Shown in pieces: positions 10,456 through 22,200 of a stretch of DNA of 64,000 bases. The notes below the pieces were generated by a model. That model saw only the letters and a program-made list of their open reading frames with translations. It was not told the DNA's origin and made no database searches. How positions within the stretch are numbered: position 1 is the first letter of the stretch; every line of letters begins with the position of its first letter. This DNA comes from Setomelanomma holmii (taxonomy: Eukaryota > Ascomycota > Dothideomycetes > Pleosporales > Phaeosphaeriaceae), in contig ML978182.1 in assembly GCA_010015745.1 (NCBI GenBank), positions 124,001 to 188,000 of the forward strand. Reading direction: 5' to 3'. The position numbers were made by a program, and so were the translations under genes.

Positions 10456-11758
10456 TGCAATACTTCTTCGGGTCCCAAATCTTAATTGAAGAATGCGACG
10501 TCAAGTGTATGACACCACTTCTATACAAACAATCTCAATCCACCACGCCAAGACATGGCCCAAGCTCCACCTCCGACAAAAACTTCCACGCACCCACACC
10601 CACCTTCCCTCTTCATCCTTCCAGTTTAACACAAGTACGCCCAGCACACTTCCAAATTCTCTACTACAATAGCTAACAATTGCGCAATAGATGATGAAAG
10701 CCTAGCGTGTACCCACTGAGCACGCCTCCACCTCGGCCCTCGTAACTCTCCCTTCACCGGGCTCAAGTGGTTCGCTGGCCGATGTGAAGGGGTGCATGAC
10801 TTCCGCGTTCGGCACACACACCTTGTTACAAGAGCGGACGCTTTGATGGCATCTCTGAATCGATTAGACTGGTTAGGTGTACGGAGTGGATACAGGCCTG
10901 TTCTGAGGCGCTGGTGCGAGGCAGGGCTGGCGAAGGTCTCGCGATTGTCACATTGAGCGCTTTATGCGGCGCGATTTGGGACCGTGGCGGTGACTGAGTG
11001 AAGGAAGACGCGAACACTGCCCTTACACGATATGAACGTCGCCGATCGCCCGCGCACGCTCGACATCCAGCACCGGCACAGGACGAATACCATGATCCAT
11101 GTTATCCGGTACATGTACACTAAAAGCCTGCTTATAGGAATGCAACATGTTTACTTGGTCTCTTGCACGTCATGTCGTTGTGGTGGCGGAGAACTCAGTA
11201 CGGTCTCAAAGGACTCGAGACGAACATTCGCCATGTTTTACTGCAGAAAACTTAGCTCTACGCATCCATGCTAGATTTTCTTCCAGATTGGCGAAAGAAC
11301 AAAATTCGGCAGTGTCAATCATTCCTTGTCCTACATTTACTGGGGCAAGGAACGTAAAACATCTTGCTACATGCATAACAGTGACAAGATTTTATCGCAA
11401 GGCGTGGCATGTGCACGAGTAGAAGACTTTTGAATTCATTTGATAGTTTTTTTGTTCATTGCTTCGTAACCGGTGTATCATCCAGTCCTGTACTACGTCT
11501 AATTCATACTTTTGGTATTGCCGAACGGGGCGTGCTTTAATGCATGCGTGTGATCCATCGAACCTGGCGCACGAATTATTCTCGCTTTGCGACGCCGCTT
11601 GTGACGCATACTCGTCCCATCGCGTCTGGTTGCACTTGAGCTCTTGTGCCGACCAGCAGAGACAACAGATTCAGCCGTCCCTGCCCGGATCCCGATCACA
11701 GTTCCGCGACACAGCTTTGCTATCTAAAATCAACTTTTTCACCAAACCCCTTCCCCCC
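10456..11758. other. Intergenic, no gene seen
   Basis: This 1.3-kb stretch is AT-richer than its surroundings. It carries only short open frames (for example 11032-11274 and 11459-12007), the last of which is antisense to the kinase's last exon. No domain, tRNA or repeat was recognised. It should hold the promoter of MSD1 and the 3' flank of the histidine kinase. Confidence 0.5.
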
Positions 11759-14700
11759 TCAGACCCCATCCCACTGCAAAAACCCCGTCCCCTCCCCACC
11801 CCTCCCCGCCTCCATCAAAAATTCCAACTTCTTAAAATCCACCGGCTTCGTCAAAAAGTCATCCACCCCACTCGACCACGCCTCGAGCTTCGCACTCACG
11901 CTCGTCAGACCCGTCAACGCAATGATATGACTCGGCACCAATCCGTGTTCCTGCTCGTACTCGCGTATCAGCCGCGTGGACGTCATGCCATCCATGACCG
12001 GCATTGAGATGTCCATGAGGATCATGTCGTGTTTGCGAGGCGCGGATTTGTAAGTGTTGAGAGCTTGTAGGCCGTCCTGGGCTTCGGTGAAGGGGAGTTC
12101 GCGGCGCTTCATCCATGCGGAGAGGAGGCGGAGGTTAATGGCGTTATCGTCTACGATCAGCGCGTGATTAAGTGCCAGTATCGCTTCGGTTTTGGCATCG
12201 ACGGTCGCAGGCTCTGGTTGGCTTTGTGCTGTTACAGTAGGGACGGCCATGTCTTCTGCTGTGGGCTCTGGTTTCACGCGGTTCACGAGTGATGTTGGTG
12301 GGTATAAACTGACGCGTGCTTCGCCTTTGTCTAGGCTTCCGGAAGCGTGCTCTGGAGCCTCGGTCGTTACTGGTGTGGAATTAGCAGGAGGATCTGGTGC
12401 CGCATCATATTGTTGTACACATTGCTGGAGCAAGATTGCCAGCTTGTACGGCCCGGCGCTGAAGACTGTTAGCACTAAACTACGAAGCGCAGATAAAAGA
12501 CTTACGGTTGAGTCATAGTCTCAACTATAGACTCTCTACTCGTCACCCTAGCATCCGAGCGTAACGTCTCGGCCTCCAGGACGTCCATGGCAATCAATAT
12601 GATAGCTGGACATTTCCGCTTCGCCTTTGCAGCACTGCTCCGGATCGCGTACAGGCTCTCAAATGAGACTTCTGGACATATCATGACCTCGGTGTCGTCG
12701 GCTCCGTCCCATGTACTTGTCCGCCTAATTTCCAGCTTCAGCACGCAAGAGAGGGTTGTGCACAAGACTTCGACATAACGTTGCATTAACTTGCGGGGCT
12801 CTGCTTGTTCGGTCATCTCATTTGTCTCTGGGCCTCCAACATAGACGCAGACTTTCCGGTCTTTGAGACCTGACATGGCTGCCGGCAATGGGTTTAGCTT
12901 TGCATCAGAAGCTTCCTGGTCGGGCATTCGTTCGAGTGGCAGCTTCAGCGTAATGTTTGTGCCCTTCGATGGCTCACTGTGTACCTCGATTTGGCCGCCG
13001 ACGTCTTCCAGAATACGCTTGACAACGCTCAACCCGACACCTGTACCGCTTGTGTGCTATAGCTAGGTGAGTAATTTGCCCGGGCAATTATCGAGTTTGG
13101 CTTACCTGGTTCTGTTTGCGGAAAGGTTCGAATGCACTGTTTTTCAGAAAGTGCTGTGACATACCAATTCCCGAGTCGGAGATGTTCAGAACGACAGTTC
13201 CCTTCGGGCCAAACGTGTGCTCTGTACGAAGTCTAACCTGAACATGCCCAGACTCGGTGAACTTCAGGGCATTGCCAAAGAGGTTCATGACGATTCTTCC
13301 GTATGAGCTTGCAGATAGGTAGTAACCTAGATTGTCGTAATCCCCAATGTCAATTATGAGAAACCGAGTTCTTCGTCGTGAAACTATCCGCCTGCACTCT
13401 TGGTCTACCGAAGGTGAGTCCGAGGCACTAGAGCTGATAGCCAGATCGAATGGAGATTGACCAATCATCATTGTCTCGACCATCTCTTCGGTGACGAAAC
13501 CAAGGTTGCACTTTGCAGTCTCGTTTGCTCTTTCCTGTGGTGTCGTGAGGGCCAGTCGCTCAGACGCGATGCAGATGCGATTGGCTCCGGTTATCGTCTT
13601 TGACGAGTAGTTCCTGCTTGGCTCTCTCCGTTCTGCGTGGTCTAGCAGATGCTCGACAGTCTCAAGCAGTGTCCGACCGCACACCGTTATGGAATTAATC
13701 ATAGAGCTTTGGAAGCCATCAATTTCCGTATTTCTAAGAAGATGACTTGAGCCCAGAATGCCGTGAAGTGGTGTTCGCAACTCGTGCGAAAGGGACGACA
13801 GAAATGTGGTCTTGGCTCGATCCGTGGTCATGGCGTCGAGCCTAGCGACCTCTTGCATGATAGAGTGTCCGAAGGCTTTAAGGAATGGCAGATCCAGCTG
13901 ACCATCCAGAGTTCGCTCAGATCGCGTAGACCAACAAAAGCAGCCAGCAAACCACCGAGAACGGTCAAAATCCCAGAAAGGCAAGAACAAGGCGCTCTTG
14001 ATGTCAGGTATGAGAGCTTGCAGCCTCGCTATATGCGGCGTTCGGTTTTCCAGGACCTTTGCCAGTCCTGTTCCCGGTCGCATGACACCTTTGGTGCCGG
14101 ATAGTGGTCCTGAAGAGACAAACTCGGTGTGCTCTTGCGCTGCCTCACAGTCCAGGCTGTACCCGTTAGGATACTGCTCTAGCACCCACTGGAAGTTCGA
14201 TTCGAAGGGTGTCATCCCGACTGGTAATACATCGCCTCTTGTGCTAGAGCCTTGCGGAGTAGCGAAACCCAAGATCTGACAACGTTTGCTGGCACTACTC
14301 GGTTGAGCTCCATGAAATCCCGTGCCAGCAATTGATGCATCCATGAAGTAGACTCCATCCATATCGTTAGAGCAGCGCATGATATCGGCCGCGCGGGCGA
14401 AAAGCTCCTTGATAGCCGCAGGTACCAAGCTGTCTTGCAGATCGGATATGGAGTTTCGGCGAGCCGAGGGTCGCTGCCGTGAAGATTCTGAGGTACCGCA
14501 ACCCTCGCGAGGCGAATGAGCTGCGGCAGTAACTCCGTTCTCATCTTCCGAGTATTGCACTTCAAGTTCGTCTGCCATGCTTTTCGGTTGCGCAACTCCT
14601 GGCGAGCTCGGCGATCTGTAGAACTCGTTGAACGGCTTGATCTTCGATGCGCCTTCCGCAAAAGACATGAGTCCATGTAGTCCTTCCGCTCCACGGCGAT

Positions 14701-15355
14701 AGCGATCTTTGACGATATATGTGTTCAGATAGTCCATGATGGTAGAGGCGAGATCCTGTAGATAGAGGATGTCGTCCTCTGATAACCCATCTCGCACCCT
14801 GTCGTCAAGTATGCAGACTGCGCCGACAATGCTGCCCATGGGGCTTGTGAGTGGAACTCCGGCATAGAATCGTAACGGGCCGTCCTTGACATATGATCTT
14901 CCCTCGTGGTCTTTACTTTGTGTGAGATCGTTTATGATGATTACTCCCTCGCGTCCTTCCGCGAGAGCGATGGGATCCAGTACTTTTTCACAGATGCCCC
15001 AATTTCGAGGGAGGCACACATTCCCAAATCCTAGGTCGACGGTGCGATTTAGAGGCGAGTCGAACTTCAAAGACGTCCTTGGTGTGGCTTCAGCCAAGAT
15101 GTATTGATTCTTGCCGTCGATCAAGCTTATCAGGCTGCGAGCTGCCTGTAGACGTATGGCTGCTAATTGACAGAAGGCTGCTAATGAGGCATCTGATGCG
15201 GGCTTCGGACTGTAGTTGCTGGGTATTGCGTCCGTGTCTGGCGACGGTCCAAGGTTCTCAACCTGGGGTATGCCTCGGAAAGCGGCAAAGAGTTTGAAGA
15301 CATCTCGTTCCCTCTTCAAAGACTCCGGCTCTGGCACCCGTATTGGATTTTCCAT
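11759..15355 (-). CDS. GAF-domain hybrid histidine kinase with receiver domain
   Basis: Three exons (13106-15355, 12506-13056, 11759-12458; introns of 49 and 47 nt) encode 1166 residues. The order is: N-terminal GAF-like sensor (about residues 70-240, RFYAGVPLTSPMGSIVGAVC); a low-complexity linker; HisKA with the phospho-acceptor box FLSSLSHELRTPLHGILG around residue 520; HATPase with N box RIVMNLFGNALKFT, G1 box DSGIGM and, across the first intron, G2 box GTGVGLSVVKRI; and a C-terminal receiver with HALIVDDNAINL, acceptor aspartate in MILMDISMPVMDG and lysine in LTKPVD. All key residues are present, so a working multistep phosphorelay kinase feeding an HPt protein is expected. It has no transmembrane segment, so it is probably cytosolic. 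The upstream in-frame ATG at 15427 is an alternative start. The class within fungal hybrid kinases was not assigned. Confidence 0.9.
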
Positions 15356-15427
15356 GGCTCTGCAGGGCTCCGGGTGTAAGCGAATGATCCAAAGTATACA
15401 TTCCTCGCCGTGCAGGCGGCTATGCAC

Positions 15428-16205
15428 AAGATATCAGGTGTTGATGCCGGTGATTAAGCTGTCTTTTTCAGGCGAACCGGCGCCTCCGGGATCTTTGTAC
15501 TGACCAAACAAATGCGCTGGTTTCTGCCAGGGCGGAGGCTGTCTGCACAAATCGAGAGTCCGAAGAGCGGTCTGGAACTGTGGCGTTAAACGACCAGTCG
15601 GTCCTTTTGTTGCTCAGCACTCGCCACAGTCGCGCGACATTACAGTTTGACGCATGCGGTCGTCCCGTCTCTTAGACATTGGTTGTGAACAGAGCAGGCA
15701 CTGACCGATCGAACTCGAATGGGGAAATGATGTTGTTCAATGATGCAGATTCGGGAAATCGTTTGTGGATACGCCTGACGTAACATGCGGAATAGCAATG
15801 GTGATAAGGAAGCGACGTTTGCCATGTGCGAGCGCGAGACCCTGCAGGTGTCGAGCTGCCTAGCTCCAACGTCAAGCTTTGCGACGGGACGTCGGTGACA
15901 TCCGAACGATTACCCGTAGACGAACTTGACCTCGGGAGGACATTGGCATGCGTGGGTGATGTTCGTGCCAAGAACATTCATTGTCACTATACGTGAGAAG
16001 TGCTCGGCAGCAACTGCGTGCACTCGCCTGGCCTGTCGAGCTCGTAGCCAATTTTCCACGGGGTTTCATGAGGTGCATTTCTAGCTTCGGGTATCGCAGC
16101 CCAAAATGTGTGAAGAATGCTAATCAACATATGCCACCAAACAATGACATAAACTCCTTGCACCTTCGCTATGCTGGAACCCATTATCAAAACGTTTACA
16201 ACTCC
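15428..16205. other. Intergenic, no gene seen
   Basis: The gap lies between the histidine kinase start and the FAB1 stop, both on the minus strand. Short open frames (15640-15977, and 15981-16739, which overlaps FAB1 antisense) show no domain. It presumably contains the kinase promoter and the FAB1 3' end. Confidence 0.5.
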
Positions 16206-19200
16206 CTACCGCCTGACGCCTTCATCACCCTCCATCTCATGCACCGTCTTGTCGCCTCGGCGCCTCACCATACTCGCCTCTCCACCTCTCAGACTACTTC
16301 CACTTGTGTTCCTCCGATGTCCTCTCTCCCTTCCTCCATCAGCACCAGCACCTTCCATGACATGCCTCCGCCTCTCGACGCCCTGCCCTACAATCCTGCC
16401 ACTGAACTGATGCCAGCAATTCGGCGCTTGCAGGATATACTTCTCCATAGCGACTCTGAAGCGCATACGATAATCCTTGGGACTGGTGATTGTCGGCTTA
16501 TTCTTGCCGCGGTCTTTGATCCACGACTCAAGCTTCTTGTCCCACGTATAGGTGCGTATGCAATCGATGATCCCAACGATGATCTCACGATTGGTGTCAT
16601 CGAAGCCCGCCATCAGACTGTAATCCATGACGTTGTTCTGACTGAGGAACAGCGTGTCGTTCCACACACTTGCTTTGAGGATCTTCTTGGTGTGTTCGCG
16701 CACGAAGATTGGAGTCTCCGAGTAGATAATATCCACTAGATTCTCATCCAGTAAAACCTCGTCACGCTCGCCTGTGGACTGGATCTTGCGGTTGCGCATG
16801 CTGCCCTTGAGGTCGTAACGCCTGTTAGGATTGCGGTCGTAGAAGAGATTCTCCATGACCAGCATGTACCAATCGAAGTCGCGTCCATTGGGAGTTTTGA
16901 TCTGAACCTGGAAGAGGCCGAACATCTTGGCAATGACGCTTGGGAGACTCTTGAAGAGGTTTTGATGGGTGAAGTTGAAGTAATTTGGCGCGAATCGGAA
17001 GAAGGCCTGGACTTCGACAGGCGAGAGGGACTTGAGAATGAAACGCTCGTCGAGAGTTTTGAGAAAGATAGATTTGGATTTGCCGCCCTTAGAGTCCCAC
17101 TTGGCGCATCGTGACAGCGACTCAACGAAGCGGTCTGCAACGCCGCACTTGCGACGAAGGGCATCGAACGATTGCGCGAAGAAGATCTTGCATTGCGCTT
17201 TAACACCCCGATTGGTGAAGGAGTAGCGAATGTTGCTGTTGACTTCATGTAACAAGTTTCTTTCTATGGAATCGTCCACAGTCTCGAGATCTTCGAAACC
17301 CTCCTTGGAAGCGCGAGGATCGTCACGGAAACTCTGCAGCTTGTTGAGATAGTCGGGACTGGAGAGCGCAAGAGCTATGATGGAACTAGGCTCGTCTTCA
17401 CGAACGATGATATCAGAATCTTCCCAGACGTGCTCCATGGTCGTGAACGGGTAATCGAGAGGCGTCCAGCCGCTTGAGGAACGCTCCGACCAGAAATTGG
17501 TAAGCATCTTGAGTAAAGTGGTCTTTTCGTGCTTTGGCAATTCTAAGGAGCTCTCAAGTTGAGAGTCACTCAAATTCATGAGCTGGGAGCTTGCAATGCT
17601 GTCAGGGAGTGGAATATCTTCGGGCGTGATCTCAGTGTCGCTAATATCGTTATCGGTGTCAGACACGGACGGTGGGTGGGTGGGCGTTGTTGGAGCTTCT
17701 CCGGTCTCGCAGGTCGGGTCATGAGCATGACGCTCTTCCACCGGAGATTGCGATTGCGTTGTGGGCCCAGTTGTCTCAGTAAGTGTACTGTCACCAAGCG
17801 TGCTGTTGTCGAAACTTGCGCGTGGTGGCGAACCCGGCTGCATGTCCTCATCAGATACGTTGTGCTCTTGAACAGCTTCATGGACGTCCCGGTAGACCTC
17901 CACGATTGGCTTTGACGATGCAAGTGGGTATGCTCGGATCTGTCGGCTTCGATCTGCCCTGCGCTCTCGCATTCGTTGGTTCTGGAATTCGCGCGACAAT
18001 TGTTCGAAGTGCTCAGCGAGCCTGGAAACTTTGGTGCTTTGCTTGAACGGAATCGATCGTGGAATTCTAGAGGATCTCGTCTGCTTCGTTGATCCCATTC
18101 CGAGGCGCTCTGTCATTCTCTCAATTGCTCTCATTGATTCGGACATAACTGGCTTGGGTGCATTGAAGCTCGTCGTGGGGATCATCGACCCTATAGAAGG
18201 GGTGTTTTGTTTGGTTATGTTGCCAGGCTGGGATTGTGTTCTAGTCAGAGGAGCTGGTCTAGCCTGTGTATCCCTTCGACTCGTATCAGCAAGACGCGGA
18301 ATCTTGCTCTCGGGCGGTGGATTGGTTGCTGAGGGAGGTGACGGAGAGCTAGGCATATTGTCAATAGCATCAGCTAGCGACTGGTCGATTGGATTTATCT
18401 TTGGGGCACCAGTTGGAGTGGGTGAGCCTTGGTCGAACTGGCTGACCTCGGCAGCAAGCGTTGGCGTCTTCGGGAGCTGCTCGTCGGTCGCAGGTATGTC
18501 CGGAAAATTCGAAGACAGTGCGAGATCTAGATGTCGCACATCGTCTCGCTCTATGACCTCGCGAGACGTATGTATTGGCAGGTCCGATGGTGTCCCGAAT
18601 TGACTAGGCGTGTCATCTTCAGGTGTGTTAGGTCCCTGCTCTTCTGTCTTACCCCCATTCGCATGCTCTTCGTGGACTACAGATGTCAACATATTGTGGG
18701 CTTTTTCACGAGATATGCTTGATGGCATCGGAGAGAGGATGGCACCATCTTTTTGCTCCATTTCCAACTCCTCAGCACCTGATTCGGCACCTTCTTCAAC
18801 TGAAGTCAAAGAACTCGTTGACTCATCGCGTTCGAGGAAGAACTTCCTAAGCTGCAAGGTGGCCAGTCTACGAATGTCCTTTTCGGAGGGGAAGAAGTGC
18901 TGCTCGAAGTCCGAGAAGGTGTCATCCCAGGCAATTGCTTTTTCTTGGATTGCGCGGATAGCTCGATTCATGGGGATGATTTCGTAGTACTTCGAGTTCA
19001 GGTACTTATCCTGAAGCTTGCTTTGCATCCATGCGTGCTCTTCGTTCGCGCGCTTCAGAAGCCGGTCGACTTCCTTTCGGCAAAGCTCTACTTTCTCTGG
19101 GATTACGCTATCCGGGTGGATGTCATGAATTCTCTCGAGAACAGAGTTCATGAAACAATCCAGTCTTTCCTCGATCTTAGAGTACTGGTCGTTCTTTAGC

Positions 19201-22200
19201 TTCAGATCGCTATCCACTTTCCAAGTGACGAGCGGTCGAGGCACAGCGATATCATACAAACGTACGTGATCGTACTGAATGCGCAAAGCGACATTGTTGT
19301 AACCGAAGTAGCGGATATGGTCTTTGTGGATGTCGTGAGAACAAAGGTCGGCCCGAGGATGGAGTTGAGTGCTCCAGAATGTCAGTTCCAGGTACTTGGC
19401 GAACGAATACCTCCAGCTCCATTCCGACATGGGGATTGTTTGCGTTTCTTGGCCACATATCCTACATTGGCTCCACATCAGTATAGTATTGTACATACCC
19501 TTTATCTTTGGCGGTTGTTTCTGCACGATGATACTCATTTGAGCCTCGCCATGAACGTACTGGCGAGAGTGCTCGAGCATTTTTCGATTGCATCCATCGA
19601 CCTCGCAGACTACGTTTGCGGAAGAGCACAGGTCTTCGATATACTGTCCCAGTGTACAGTCTGGAGTGAAGCCGTCATCATAGTCGTGTTCTTGGTAGAA
19701 GCCGAGACAAATGATCTCAGGCCCAATGCAAGGTGTCGACGTAGAGGTGTTGACCACACTGTACAAGACTGCGATTTTCTGGTGACTGAACGGGTCGTAA
19801 ATATCTGTACTTCCTGATAGGTATGTCTCCCATTGACGCTTTTGGGTATTGTACTGGTGTAGCGCTCTGTCGTACTCAGAGGCATGTACTGCAGACAGGA
19901 ATTCCCGAACTTGCTTGGATGCCTTCTGCACCACAGTATGAACCATTTCTGGTCGTACGAGCTCGAAATCCTGCTCTAAATCCTCAGATTTCTCTTCTTC
20001 GTTCGTGTCGTACTGTGTCTTAAGCTTCTTGAGATGACTCAGCTGTCGCTCGAATTTGCGAGCTTGTTCAAGCAGGTATGGCTGCATGAACTTCACAAAG
20101 GGCGAGGATGAAAGAATCTTGGTGCGATGATCCTCCACCATGTCACTGTAGTATGACGGTGCTGCATCGTCGGGATGCACGTCAAGTCCAGATCCGGGGG
20201 CATCGACTCTGTCAGTCTTCACCGCGGTTGCCGGATCCGGGGACTTTGTCTCGACTTCTTTTGCTTGGTTATCCTCGCCTTGGCTTGAAGCTAGAGTTCC
20301 AGTACTAGAAGTGGTTGGTGTGTCGACAAATTCGTCTCGCATGAGGCATGTTTCCAGTCGCAAGTTGTAAACAACATACGACATGAACTCAGTGACACGT
20401 TTCAGTTTGACCAACTCCTCATTCTCGGCTCCACGCAAGACAATCGTGCATCCGAGATCCGGCTCGCATCCCGACAGAAACACGTAACTCTTTTTGATCT
20501 TGTTGTGTACGTACGTTTTGACATCAAAGCTCCTACACCGGCCGAGCTGGGCAGGGTCGATGGCAAGTTTGTCGACGGATGTGATCATGCGTGACTGGGT
20601 GCATCTTGCCACAGCGTTGAGGACAGCTGCTTTGACGTTGAAGACAACAGCGATGCCTTCCTGTTCGAGAAACTCAAGAGCCAGGCCGGATACATTGCGT
20701 TGTACTAATAATACGTGTGGTTGTAATGCTGCGATGCGGCTGACCAAGTTGCGCAGATATTCCCTCTCCTGCGCAATGACAGGTTCTAAGCTCATGAAGT
20801 GCGTCTGATGCCGTGCATATTCGATGGCGAAAGTGATGATGCCTATCCTCGGATGAGGAATGCTGCGAGGCATACTGCGCAGAGCCACGTTCTTCGAGAA
20901 CACCACTCCAGACACATAAGCCGTGTCGCGGGGTCTACCACCCGGGATCTTTTTGAGCTTGATATAATGCCGGATATCGATATCGTCGCCTCGATCAACA
21001 TTGGGCTTGACATCATCAGTACATTGTCGCAGTATTGGTATCAATGCTTTATCCCAACTTGACACATGATGGACTCCAGCATCATACAACATCTGTCGGA
21101 GGAGCTTGCGTGCATGCTCAAGGCTCGCCTGATTGAGCTCGACCCGATGGGTGTTGCCGCCCTGCATTTGCATGGAAGCGCTCCGCGTGATTTTCACACC
21201 AGGCAGAGTGGGAGATGGGCTAGGGTGCAGCTGAGGCGTACCCGGCTGTGACGGAGGCGCACTCGCACCAAAGCCGGCAGTGAACGGTCTCAACAGAGAA
21301 TTGCTCTTTGACCGTCGCGGCGAAGGTCGAGGATTGATACTGCTGACGCTGAGATTCCTCCGCCGTGTTGTGCGATGTGCCTGGCGACTAGTGATGCTGA
21401 TGTTGTCGGTGTCGCGCGCATGGCCGCCGCTCGCCACGCTCCTCTCACCAGTTCGCTGTTTGCCCTTTCTGATTGCAGCCAAAATTCCGCCAAGCGCACT
21501 TCTTTCGCTCTCCATATTCGCACTCTCGACAGCATCATTCCTGAGCGTCGCGAATAGGCTTGCATGCTCTTCCTCACTCGACCCCTCATCCGACATGAAC
21601 GGTGCAAGATCCGGGTCGATAATATTATCATGATGAAAAGCGGGCAGGCTAGGCTGACGCGTGTTATCGAGATACTGATGGAAAGGAGCGCGATCGTCGT
21701 GCTTGACGTTCCGCATGTGCTGATGCCTCGAAGGATGACGCTTGTGACTCGAAGAGCGCGGCCTCCCACCCAGCGATCGAAGAGACCGTGAGGAGCTGGG
21801 CCGAGCCAGCGTCTGTGGGCCAACTTCAATGACATGAGAACGCCGCTTTTTATCACTACCAGTCTTCCTCGACATCGGAATACTGATCGTAGGAGTGCCT
21901 ATCTTGGTGTGATCGCTTTCCATCGGCTCGACAACGTCGTCGTCAAAGTCTCCATCCGGCTCGCCATGTTCATACATCGAGGCTTGATCTCCTTCGTCTG
22001 TATAGTCAGAAGAATCGTCATCGTGCCCGTAGATGATAGCTTCGCAAGGTTTGCACACTTTGATACTATTCGCTTGGCCAAACAGCTTGCCTGATATGAT
22101 GGAAGTGCATTTGGAGTCGAAGATTTGGCCGCATGTGCGGCAGTGATGCTTGCGTCGCCAGGTTGTAAAGGTGTCGCCACAGTTGAAGCAGTCTTTCGCA

